DNA of 64,000 nucleotides from Candolleomyces eurysporus (lineage: Eukaryota; Basidiomycota; Agaricomycetes; Agaricales; Psathyrellaceae). Each line of letters opens with the position of its first letter. Within the stretch, counting starts at the first letter, position 1. Location of the stretch: contig JANBPK010000706.1 of assembly GCA_027579435.1 (NCBI GenBank), forward strand, positions 248,001 through 312,000, in the 5' to 3' direction. The translations under genes and the position numbers were made by a program. The notes beneath the pieces are model-generated. The model made no database searches, had not been told where the DNA came from, and saw only the letters and a list, made by a program, of their open reading frames with translations. This document shows positions 36,081 through 46,864 of the stretch, in pieces.

Positions 36081-36927
36081 ATGCCTCTCAAACCCGGTCT
36101 CTACCAGATCCGCTACGTCCCCCTTCATGTCACCCCACCGTTTGACGGTGGTCTCACTGCTGTGGGTGAGGATATCAACAAGCCTGTCGCGGCTTTGCCT
36201 GTCCTCACGGTGCCCCCTTACACCGGCGTCCGCGATGTACGTACAACACTATCCCATCCTTCTCATCATTTCGCCCTCCCTATTTGTCTATTTTCTGTCA
36301 GCATTAATACTGACACATGTTCACCTAGTGGGAAGTCACTGCTGTCCCCGATNAAAAAAAACCAATATGTTATCGCCACGAAGGACTTCAAGTCTCCTTC
36401 GACCGGTGTCGGAATCATCCGCGCTGGGTGGGGCCGTGAGCCGCGTAAACCTGTTGATATTGAGGGACTTGACCCCGCTGGGGCTGCCAAGGCGCGGCTC
36501 ANGGGCTGACATTGAGGCAGAGGAGGANGGGTATTCTTCCCTACCCCGGTACCGCCGTCCCGTTCACTACTGAGATCGTGAATTGGATCATTGAGGAGGC
36601 GAGTGACGGTGGAGGAGATCCTAAGAAGGTTACCTATAGGTGCGTATTAATCCCTCATTGCTTGGGCTTTCTAGCTTGAGGGGACGTTGGGCTAACGTTC
36701 AATGTTTTTGGTTCTCAGGATTATAGCCCCAACAGTGATCCTCGACGCTATTCCCGCAGTTAGTGTCCACAACAACATTGTGAGTCTTGCCGTTTGGTTT
36801 CCTCTTCTCTCCTTTCACTGACGAATTAATTTCTTGACTTTAGCTTGTTGTAGAGAACTACCCAAAGATCTCGATCGTTGACTACCAGATCCCCACTTGG
36901 CAGTTCGTCCCGGTCCATCCCAACTGA
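36081..36927 (+). CDS. mycocypin-like inhibitor 3
   Basis: Exons 36081-36236, 36329-36639, 36719-36779 and 36844-36927 give 202 aa when three Ns in exon 2 (36353, 36501, 36528) are ignored; exon 2 is then 308 nt, exactly as in copies 2 and 4. Motifs are KPGLYQIRYVP, GEDINKP, WEVTAVP, NQYVI, NWIIEEASDGGGDP and IPTWQFVP. Its tail (ending PVHPN) and its exon 4 length resemble the copy at 22466 more than its array neighbours, so the array mixes two subtypes. Confidence 0.68.
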
Positions 36928-37150
36928 TTTAAGGACGATCCTCAACATGTAGCTGATGGAAACGACGGATCGTGCCAGGTGGTTTGATGCGACCCTTTTT
37001 GGACTGTGCGAATGCGAATAATCTTGAAAATCCATATTTTGTGTCGAAGCCAAGCCGAAGCTGTACTCCTAGTGTATGTTGGAATGTGAAGATATATGTG
37101 ACTGCACGATTCGCCCACTAACTATTTGACCCCTATACATCCCAAGTACC

Positions 37151-37985
37151 GCTCTACGGTTGCTTGTACTCATGTTTGTGAATTGGGTTTAGAATGGATT
37201 GATTAGAAGTCCAATGAACCAATCGAGGTCGTTTCCTTCACTTCATGTGTGCACCATGTGCTGCATGTATTGCATTGTATTGATCGTCATTTTTTACCCC
37301 TCGTCCCGGCTCGACAGTGTCGACACGGAGTCTGCCAGTCCATTCTTTTTGGTTTCCGGAAGGACTTGAAGGTGCCCTCCCTATCTTGAGCACGCTGCCG
37401 TCCTTGCCTTCTGGTTCTGACGGCGGTGGCTAAGCCACTCATGTTCTCGATTGTCTACTATGGCCTACCCCCAACGGGTCTCTCTGACAAGGCCTCTTTA
37501 GCACCCCGATGGTGCATGAGAACTTTTGTATCGCCACTCAGTCGTCCGCATCAACACAAACGACCTACCCAGCTCAAGCAGATAGTGCAGGAAACATATT
37601 CCGATGAATCGGTGCTTTAAAAGGAATATAAATTGCGAGGGGGTCGGCGTGACGCTGTCAGGCCCAACGCAACCTCTTGCGGTCCTCTGGTGCGTCCTTT
37701 GTGGGCAACTTATTCTGCCTCTAAACTCCCATCCAGATGCTCTACGTATACAGCACAGAACCTATGTAGAAATAACAAATCTTGAGCAGCGCCAGAGTAG
37801 CCATAGCACCTGCCAATATCAAAAAATAGTTCTCCAATTGCGGTGAAACTCACATGAAATTTCCTGCACCGCCATTTCTCTCAATTCTGAGCTACGTTTG
37901 ACTTCGAAGACGAATACGGTACTCCGGTATCCCCGGCTCCGCATTTAAGAAAAATCTATTATGATGACTGCATCAAGGGTGATAG
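37151..37985. repeat. inhibitor array unit 4, remnant without gene
   Basis: Carries the CTCTACGG anchor, the CCAATCGA block, the decayed coding-like block (37430-37720) and a recognisable promoter. It is then cut off by unrelated sequence leading to the DUF6533 gene. No inhibitor reading frame follows. Confidence 0.6.
37918..37980 (+). promoter_or_regulatory. orphan copy of the inhibitor promoter
   Basis: CGGTACTC, TATCCCCGGCTCC and a degenerate GACTGCATCAAGGG remain, but the TATA box and the downstream gene are gone. It is a relic of a further array member. Confidence 0.55.
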
Positions 37986-38470
37986 AGTGACAGCCACCCA
38001 CGCAGTCGGACGTCGTTCCGGGAAGGAAGGAAGGGAGTGTTGATGACAGTGGGTGCTAGGAACTAGATACTGAATGATTTTTCTCAAAAGATCTATGTAG
38101 AGCGAAGCGAAGATGCTATTGACTGGCTCCACAAAATGAGAATACACCAGACTTCTCCAAGCTCTCACTTGTCTCCAATGTCACTTCTCATCCAAGGCAG
38201 AATCACAAATGGCGAAGTTTGTCTATATCCTCGCTGTTGACCCACTCAAGGTCCGTTCGTCCTTCCCGGTCATCCCGGGCCACTTGTCTGCAACGCCGTC
38301 ATGAAATGCTTCTCTACCGGAAAACTTATATAGATGAACATTAACTATTACTCCCTGGTAAGAGTCATAGAGTTTTCTTTTGACGTGACTGCAGAAATTT
38401 CTGCCCTTGTTCCACGCATTATTTCTCCCAACAGCAGCCGGCTGGTGACCACAAGACCAAAGATACAGGA

Positions 38471-40047
38471 ATGACGGAGACATTGATAGACCCAGAGATT
38501 CTAGTGAAGACGTATGACATCTCGAGATTCGTTCAGGTATTGAAAACACAATCCCTTCTTTCTTCGATCCCATTGCTCATTCCATTCGATTTCCTGTCTA
38601 TTTACCAGTACTCTGTGAGTTGTGCAGCCACGATGACATCACCTCGACACTTACCACGAATCACATCCAGGGTACCGCTGCCCATGTTGCCGTAGTGAGT
38701 TCACACGAAAATTCGAGAATAGGACATCTGTTCACCAAGCCTTCCCTCGCAATTCATAGGTTGCCGATTACTTTCATACACTTCCAGATGAGGTGAGTGC
38801 GATTCCATGTATCTGGGAAGTAAGAGCCCGCGATTTATAGCTCTTTCTGGCCTCCAGATTCGCCTAATGTGGCCGGCTCCTCTGAGTGCGCCAAAAGTGT
38901 TATTCTTCGTATTACGTTATTATCTTTTGATACACCGTGCGCCTCTCATATTTCGTGAGTAAAATTTGCCAAGCTTTTTTCCAGTGTCTGTCTAACCTTC
39001 CCATCGCAGTGGAAATGCCTAACCATTTTCCACCGGAAGTTTGTACAGCTGCAGTGCGCTTGACGTTGTGTGAGTAGCGTTGCTATTCAGATTTTTGCTT
39101 AACAGCTAATCAGAAACCTTTATGACGCGACCGCTGCCAGATTCGTGTTTCTTTGTGGGCCTTCTCGCAGAGAGTTAGTCCCATATTTCTTGAGTCTGCT
39201 TGTACAAAATAAATGAGCACGACCAACTTTTGCAGCTATCTTATTTATCCGGGTTTACGCGTTCTCCGGGAGAAATCAGAGGCTTGGTGTCGTTCTTGTC
39301 ATTCTATTCGTCGTAAGCTTCTCCCTCAAGCGTATTTCGGGTATTATTGCAAAACGCTTACCTACATACAGGTTATCCACAGCGCAGGATTAGGATTTCT
39401 CATATTGTATGCCAATAGCATGAAATGTAAGTCCATCCTCGTTCTCTATCACGGGAATGCGATTGACTCAGAACTCGAATTACCGCAGTCATCAAAAACC
39501 CACCAATTCTGTACATTCCATGTATAGCGGTTTCTCACAAGGGGAGATTTTTGAGTGGCGTGTTTTCAACCATTCTTCTTAGCTTAGTCCGTGAGTACCT
39601 TCAATCTCTTGCTAAAAACCCCGGTGATGTCTTAAGCTTGCGGCGAACCTTCTCTGCAGTTGTTATGAGTGTCATGGTGTACCTTGCGTACCAGAAGCAT
39701 AGACGTTCTAGAAGCAGCTTGTTCATTGTGTTCTGTAGAGATGGAGTGTTCTACTTTGTTATACTAGCCAGTACGGAATTACACTTTTCAACTGCATTAA
39801 TGAACACTAATCCAACGTTTCCCCCAGTTTTCGGAGTTGCAAACATCGTCGTTTCTTCAGGTTCAACAGTTGAACCCCTCTACACTCTCATTCTTGGACA
39901 GTGAGTACATACCTCTTTCCACGTCAGACGATCAAGAATAGGTCTTCTAACTTTGATGGTAGAGCTGACATCGATCTCCACGGCATCCTCGCCACGCGAA
40001 TGATCCTCCACCTTCGTCGCTGCGCTGAAAGAGGGGTCCTTGTATAA
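38471..40047 (+). CDS. DUF6533 multi-pass membrane protein, copy 1
   Basis: Start ATG at 38471 (MTETLIDPEILVKTYD). Supported exons include 38471-38535, the block VADYFHTLPDE ending about 38792, IRLMWPAPLSAPKVLFFVLRYY (from about 38859), MPNHFPPEVCTAAVRLTL (about 39009-39070) and a late exon with SLFIVFCRDGVFYFVIL. A last exon ends RMILHLRRCAERGVLV. The IRLMWP...KVLF.LRY signature is that of DUF6533, an agaricomycete family with about seven membrane helices, expanded in mushrooms and of unknown function. Many very short introns make exact exon ends uncertain, and I could not join every exon, so decay is possible. It separates array unit 4 from inhibitor 4. Confidence 0.6.
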
Positions 40048-41518
40048 TGAGGAGAGTCGCAATCGGGAATGGTACACTCGCCTATCGATTACCATTCCGA
40101 AAAACGGAGAAGAGACCGTGGCCTTATTACGAGCCTCATCAGGTTCGAGCAACCGGAGAATCCAGAAGCTTTCAGTGTAATACAGGAGACAATAAATTCA
40201 TAGATAGCGATATAGATGACTCTATGTAACATACCAGTGATCAGTACAGAATTCGAAAGGAATCCATACGGTATCAGTACACAGGGAGAGGGACCAGCCT
40301 TCCTCCCTAGGGTATATGCATAGCTCTGTGAGGATCTAAAATCAGCGCAGAGCCTCCCCAGAGTATTCTCGCAGTGTTATCTCCCGGTGAAGGGGTTGCC
40401 AGCTAATGCGTCCCCGCATAATCAGGCGCTCGATATTAGGACACATTGAGCACTCGAGCGTGGAGCAGACCCGGCGGCGCTGTCCAGCCCAAACTCGTAC
40501 ATATCCGCCGCAGTCAGCAAGTTCAATAAAGGATAGTCGTCAACGTGCATTGCAAAGGACGACAAGACATCATCCCAGTCTTCCTTGGAAAGGTGCCGTA
40601 GTATGAGCGAAGAGAGTAAGCGGAGGGAGAACAGACGTACTGAACAAACGAGGTCTGCGGTTGACAGTCTATGGTGCTGGATGAGGTTGTTTTCAAAGGT
40701 GCGGAGGGAGGCAGGAACCCCACCCACCGCGGGGCAAGTGTGCTATTGAAGTAAATTCAGGCGAAATTAGTCATTGCACTCTTCATCTACAGGAATTGTT
40801 GCAAGTGTCAAAGAAGCGAAAGGACAGGTTCAAAATATCTGCGTACATGGAGTTGAGTGTAACCGACGATAAAGAGCGACGATCCTACCAAAGCTGCCAC
40901 GGAAAGTGCCCTTAGCTACTGTTAGCGGTTGAAACCCAACCCACTGAATTTGGAATAGCTTTACTTGTACGGTTCCACAACTGAACAGAAATTGTGAGGG
41001 AAAATTTGGGCGAAGTGGGTCTATCATTTGATAGCATGCTGGAATCTGCTGCGGAATTTTGGCACACCCTGGTTCGCAACGTATTTGGCATTCGGCGCCG
41101 GGAATCACCGGAGTACTTGGTTTAACAATTCAACTTGCTGGTGCTCAACTTCATCTCTTCTACGTCTCTGTGTTTTGGTACTATGGCAGAGGGCTTTGGC
41201 AATAGTTCGTCACAGTTATTCGTCACCCAAGCGGCGCTTCATGAGATCCAGAGGTCTTCTCAATTTCTAAATGCAGAAACGTTCTTTTCCTCAAACTGAT
41301 TGCGCACGCAACAAAGCAGTCTCATGATGCCATTTCTTTTTCTTTTCTCGTGCCTTTATCAACAAAGCACGACGCTTGTGGAGACACGGCGATACTTTCG
41401 CGGGGCCACGGATCCTTACCAGTGTCAGGTAAAGTAGTTCAGGATTGTAACAAAGCTCACAGCTCTGTGCTTGTCATTCCTCTCATCTCTGTGTTATGTT
41501 GCTCTCGAAAAAGGAATA
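40048..41518. other. intergenic; partial array sequence on the right
   Basis: No gene is supported. From about 41050 (TTGGCATTCGGCGCCGGGAA) the sequence matches the decayed coding-like block of the other units and leads into the promoter of inhibitor 4. Confidence 0.5.
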
Positions 41519-41606
41519 CGGTGCTCCTGTATCCCCGGCTCTTGCCCCACAAAGGGTTTTTCAATCACTACATCGAGGATTTGGATCTTGGAAAAAGTAC
41601 AAAAAG
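41519..41606 (+). promoter_or_regulatory. conserved core promoter, inhibitor gene 4
   Basis: CGGTGCTC, TATCCCCGGCTC and ATCGAGGATTTGGATCTT are kept, but the TATA box is altered to GTACAAAAAGG. Expression may be weaker than for copies 2 and 3. Confidence 0.62.
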
Positions 41607-41687
41607 GCGGATTCCTTTCTTCAGGTAATCGGCCCAACCAACTCATCTATTCTCTGCTCTTCTACTACCTTGACAATATCAACCAAT

Positions 41688-42523
41688 ATGCCCCTCAAGC
41701 CCGGTCGTTACCAGATCCGCTATGTNCCCCCCTGGTCTTACCCCGCCGTTTGCCGGTGGTGTCTATGCTGTGGGTGAGGACATCAATAAGCCTGTCCAGG
41801 CTTTGCCCAACACCCCTCCTTTCTTGGGCGTCCGCACTGTACGTACGCTATTCCTCTCTCTATTCCACCCACTCTCCGCGTCTCGTTCCTGGTCAGTAAA
41901 AATAAGGACTAACGTACACATCCAACAGTGGGAAGTCGCCCATGCCCCCGAAGGCAAGGAGCAATACACCATCGTCACGCCGGGCTTCGAGTCCCCCTCG
42001 ATCGGTATCGGACCTGTCCTTGCTGGGTGGGGTCGTCCCCCCCGTAAGGACGTTGACACCGAGGGACTTGATCCCGGGGCCATCGCCAAGGCCGAGATTA
42101 AGGCCGACAAGGAGGCGGAGAAGGAGGGTATCCTTCAGTGGCCTAATCAGCCCGTCCTCTTTACCACCACAATTCAGAATTGGCAAATCACTGAGACTAC
42201 GGACGGTGGAGGAGATCCCAAGAAGACTACTTACAAGTGCGTATTAGTTGCCGATAGCTTGGACTTTTCCGAGCTTGAGGGCAGAGGGCTGACGAACGAA
42301 TTTTGATTTGGTTTTGAAGCATCAAAATTCCGACTGAGATCGGCGCTGTCGTCTCCGCCGTTGATGTCGAGAATGGCCATGTAAGTCTTTTGCGTTTGGT
42401 CTTCTATGCTCTCTGTTTTACTGACAATTGAATTTCTTGACTCTTCAGCTTGTTACAAAGAACTACCCGGTCCTGACTGGCCTCTATTACAAGCTCCCCA
42501 CTTGGCAGTTCATCCCCAATTGA
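41688..42523 (+). CDS. mycocypin-like inhibitor 4
   Basis: Exons 41688-41838 (one N at 41726 ignored), 41929-42236, 42320-42380 and 42449-42523 give 197 aa. It is nearly the same as inhibitor 2: KPGRYQIRYVPPG, GGVYAVGEDINKP, NTPPFLGVRTV, WEVAHAPEGKEQYTI, ADKEAEKEG, NWQIT, LPTWQFIPN. The NTPPF-x(n)-WEV-x(n)-QYTI spacing is the closest to what I recall of clitocypin. It lies tail-to-tail with the membrane protein gene ending at 43004, which is probably the ancestral position of the family. Confidence 0.72.
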
Positions 42524-43003
42524 TTCGATGACGGCGCTGACCGAGCGGCCTCTTGAAGACTCGTGGAAACGACGGACTGCTAGTTTTTTGGTATGGATTC
42601 CCTTGGACTCCTTGCGAATGTGTATAAACTCGGAAACCCGTATATTATGTTAAAGCTGTACTGTAGTGTGTGTTGGAATGTGAAGATGTACTATGTGACT
42701 GCAGAATTGCTCGCCAAGTATCTCACCCTGCTAGTTGGGGTTCGGACAGATTCAGACGTGACTGATTGAAGAGCCCGAATCCCGGCTTACGGGTTTTGAA
42801 GCCTTCATCCGTCGCTTGTTAATCACTGAGAGCTATCTACGTACTGTAGTTCTCCAGTAACGGGTTTCCGAAATTATTTTACAGGTGAATACATACATCA
42901 AGCTGGGCATAAAATACAACATAAAGTGTCCATTTCGTTAAAATACAACCAGCAGTAAACCAATGTCAGAGAAAAACACTTAACCACACTCAGACCCTCA
43001 GGT
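42524..43003. other. 3' flank shared by the inhibitor genes
   Basis: About 480 bp shared in order with the sequence after inhibitor genes 1 and 2 (GAAGACTCGTG, GTGTGTTGGAATGTGAAGAT, TTTTACAGGTGAAT, ATACAACCAGCAG). No gene is seen. Confidence 0.55.
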
Positions 43004-45659
43004 CTATGACGACGCTCTTCGAGACTCGTTCATCAACGGCTGAGACGAATTCGCAGACTGTGGAATCGCCCCATCTTCTACCTCGTTATCCGACTCTACT
43101 TCGTTCACACTCCCTGCTACACCCCCAAGTGACGACGTGGACCCTTCGAATTCATCCGAATCGACGTTGTCTTCTACGATGATGGCCTTGACAATCAGGT
43201 CAATGTCAATCAGCACATCAAACAGATACTTCATGACACCGCCCTCAGCGTATATTTTCCCGATATCCGTGCGGAGGGAAGCGTAGCGCTGTTGAGAGCC
43301 TTGTGCGATTTCGGGGCAGAAGCTGTGGAAAAGGCCGAATGGTGAGAGGGGTTTCATACCTGTTGTTTTGTATACATTGATTAGCACGACGACGTCCTAG
43401 TCGGAAGAGCAAAGCAAGTGAGACTCACCAAACATAATCCCCAGCAGCGAACTCCCAAACAAAAACAGGAAGACCGTTCCAAGCAGGCTACCCAAACCAC
43501 CAACAGACGAAAGCCCGCTCAAAACGGACTTCTCTCGAGCGTCCTGCTTGACTCGCCAAGTCGTCGCCTTGTTGCGCGCGGAGAAGCGGATCGTGGCGAT
43601 GTTAGGGCCTGGTGGTAAGTCGAAGAGGCTCGCGTGGGGGTCGTTGACGACGTATGCGAGCTCTGCCGCCATTGAGGTGTCGAATAGCTATCCGAGAGAG
43701 GGTTAGTACCGATAAACGATCATTGATTCATGTATAAGCTCAGGGAGCAAACGTACATCTGGCCATCCGATAGTCGACAAAACAGGCTGTGTAGACCGTT
43801 GTCTCATAATCAAGTCGGCTATACCCAAAAGGTTGATCCCAGGAACTAGCGTCACAGGTATGAATTCGTTGATCTCGTCCACATCATCCGTCAATGCTAA
43901 AGCGACATGGACGGAGTGGTGTCGGACGTTGATTTGGCTGACGGCTGTAGGCGATGGTTCGATAGCTTTGCCGAGCGCTGCGAAGTCGACGACAACGAGT
44001 AGATCTGGGAAGGCTTGATCGAGAGTATCTGGGCTGTCGTTGTCTAGCGCGTTCAAGAACAACTCTGTAGATAGGTTTGTGAGTGAGCGTTGTCGAGGAG
44101 TGTTATAGGAGTCGAAGGAGCATGCCTTTTGGAATTTGTTGTCGCGCAGCGCATTCAAAAATTACTGATTCCAGCTGCTCTGAGGATATCGGGATGCAAG
44201 GAGGAGCTCCAGCAACGAGCGGAAGAGCTGCACTGGCTACAGAGTCCACATCGCCGGTCAGTAGACATTCAAACAAAACTCGAGGAGGAACAACGTACAG
44301 GTAGTCGGTGTTGGCGTACTAGTGCCGCTCGTAGTGCTGCTCGTAGCGCTACGAGTTACGCTCCTCGTAGAACTGGTTTCACGGTTGGACGTTGTCGAAG
44401 TCGGCGGAGGATTGGGAGCTGAGCTTGGAGGACCGACTTGGGATGGTATGGGTATGGTCGAGTACGTTCCTTGCCGCTTTTCAAGGGCTACTGGTACAGA
44501 TCGTCTCTCCGACCCCGAAGACGGTTGGCTGGGCGTTTCCCAGAGAGGGTACACTTGTACAGCATCGGCCAGGGAGTACATCATGTTATCTTTCGTCTTA
44601 GGTTGTTTCTGGGGAGATATGTCAGGGTTGTGAGAGGTATCATATTTAGCCGCGACTTACCACACGAACGATCCATTTGTTATCCTCCGTCAATGGTGGC
44701 ATACCCCAAGGGATGGATTTCATTTGAAACATCTTGCTTGAGGTCAAAGCCAGCTCCTTGATCGGATCCATGACGGCCATAAAGAACAAAAATCCAACGA
44801 GCAGTGCGAGGAAGAATATGAAAACGATTCCTCGCAGCACAGCAAGGAAACGAGGCTCTCCTCTACCCGATCCGAATTCGAGATCATGTCAGTGTCTGTT
44901 ACCCGCGTCTTGGAGTACAAAGAAACGATAACTCACGCAATCTGTCTTCGCCAAATTGACCTTCCAGCGAGTGCACCAGCTGTAAGCGCCCAGGATGATT
45001 GGAGTTTCTTCCTTCTTCCGACTTTCTCGATGTCGATATTTGATGATGAACTTTTGATGGAGGCTGGAGCTTGACGACCTCCATGGCGCTTTTCCCTGAT
45101 ATCCATCCGGCTGAGAGCACTGGCTCCTCTCGACCATCCATCTGTTACCCAGGCTACCCTAATGAGGATGAGGAAGCCGAGTGAAACGATGAGAATGTAG
45201 TAGGTTGAGATCCGTAGCCAGAAATCGTTAGGCTGGTATTGCCAGCCGACGCTGGTGTGGTAGTTTCCTTTGAGGATGAAGATGAGAGCTGGGGAAGGGT
45301 GTCAGGATCATCACGACTAATTCATGGCGATATAGTACTTACAAACTATTTCGGCTGCTTCGAGGGGAACATCGAGAAGCCATGGTATGCCGAAGCAAGC
45401 GCTAATGCGAATATGATTAGATTTGATGCCCAGAATGAGAAACGCGGGAAGTGAGAACACACTCTACTATGTGGTGAAGAGCAATAACGATTGGTGGTAA
45501 AACGAGAAGAACATGCTGAGCAATCGACTTTGTGCCTCCTGGGCAACGTAGGTAGTAGATCGTGGCTCCTAGATTCACGATAGCTGATACCCATACGAGT
45601 CGCAATGCAAAGAACCTTAGGGTCCTATTCAGAAGGAAGGCGGGAACCTTCACTGGCAT
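43004..45659 (-). CDS. multi-exon membrane protein, family not recognised
   Basis: Start ATG at 45659 (MPVKVPAFLLNRTLRFFALRLVWV); the N at 45666 is upstream of it. Supported pieces, 5' to 3', are an N-terminal hydrophobic block, LIFILKGNYHTSVGWQY with a further TM, a basic loop and RGIVFIFFLALLVGFLFFMAVM. A Ser/Thr/Pro-rich stretch follows, then an extended soluble domain (44158-43758), LFDTSMAAELAYVVNDP and LGTVFLFLFGSSLLGIMFG. The last exon (43359-43004) starts GMKPLSPFGLFHSF. Intron 43360-43428 and the 43757/43686-area junction keep the frame; the second and middle introns are not fully resolved. The terminal GIMFG|GMKPLSPFG motif recurs in agaricomycete hypothetical membrane proteins I remember. 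No function is assigned. Confidence 0.6.
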
Positions 45660-46864
45660 TTTGTTNGGGGGGAGCAGAGGCAAGGGGGTATCCACTCGAC
45701 GGAAATGAAGTGTGCTGCGTTATATTGCGTAGGCATGCCCAATCCGGATACACGTTGGCTGTTAGAAAACGAATCACATTAAGCGCCTGATGTAAGCGTG
45801 GTGAAGGGAACACGCAGTTGCCGAAACGTTGGCTGTGGTATATATTATGATTAGATCAAGGCAATGAACACTGCGTAATATGATGGAGCTCCCGAGTCAC
45901 TCACCATGTTGCCCGGAAAGTATGCATAGTGCTCAATCCGGCTGTTATCTCTTGCTGAGGAGCTATGAGGAGTATATGGAGCGGCAAACCGAGAACCAAA
46001 ATGCGGTGGCCAAGTCATAGTGACGGACATGGCGCCACCTGACAGTGAGACCCAAGCCGCCCGGGTCAGAATCAGTTTCAGTAGAACAGCGCCCGGGACA
46101 GGAATTATTCTACTATTATGATCATTCCAGATCAGTTTTCTTGAAATTACAGGAAGAAACGAGCTACGGTTTGGATCGATGACGCTCTATTTCACGCCAC
46201 AGTCTCCTCGAGTGGAAATAGTGGAGTGTTCCCGTCTAGAGCTTTACAGTCCAGTGCAACCGTGTAGCGCAGTATTCCAAGTCTCGTTGATTAATTGAAA
46301 CTGCGAACTGTCTATGGGCGGCGCATAGGCTACGAGGAGCATAGGCACCGTCGGTAAACCGTGTCTCCGTTGATGAGTGACCTTCTTAGTTAAGGCCTAT
46401 AAAGACATCTTCCATGCAGACATGGGCTCCTCGATGAATTGGAGCCGCTGGGCGATATGAATTTGGAGGGCCTTGGCCTGTCAAGATCAAGATAAGGTTG
46501 AAAGGAGAACGGGCTGTGCCCAAGCCGGGCACGAGGGTCAGCCAGGGTCTCCGCTTGCCGGCCCGATTGAGCTCTACCTTCCTGACGATCAGACCCATCT
46601 GCAGTAGTTAGTGGGACGCGCTATCCACCTCTTGCTCCCAAAACTCTACATTCCCAACCCCCAGTGGTCCTTCGCTTTCCTCGCTCTGGCCAGCTTCCAT
46701 AAGGTTGCCGACGATGGCAACAGAATCGTGGGAAGTGAGTCAAAGCGGCAAGTTTGCTCCTGCTTGCTTAGGCACGTGACTGACGCGTCGCGAACCTGAG
46801 AGGTCTGCGTAAATTAGGCTTGATTTTCAACCATTTTCCTCGCCGTCGACGACGTTCATGGACA
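45660..46864. other. intergenic, nothing supported
   Basis: Head-to-head spacer between the membrane protein gene (-) and the condensin gene (+). Short frames at 46386-46799 have no start context or family resemblance. Confidence 0.45.

Larger units (their letters stand above)
34470..37150. repeat. inhibitor array unit 3
   Basis: About 2.7 kb; same block order as units 1 and 2 (AAATGTACCCCCGAGAGTCGGA block near 35040, decayed coding-like block about 35240-35560, promoter, inhibitor gene 3). The 3' junction with the membrane-gene vestige seen in units 1 and 2 is missing here. Confidence 0.65.

Noticed and set aside
40422..40727. Minus-strand open frame of 101 codons with a helical-looking stretch
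   Set aside because: No start context, neighbouring exon or family resemblance could be supported.
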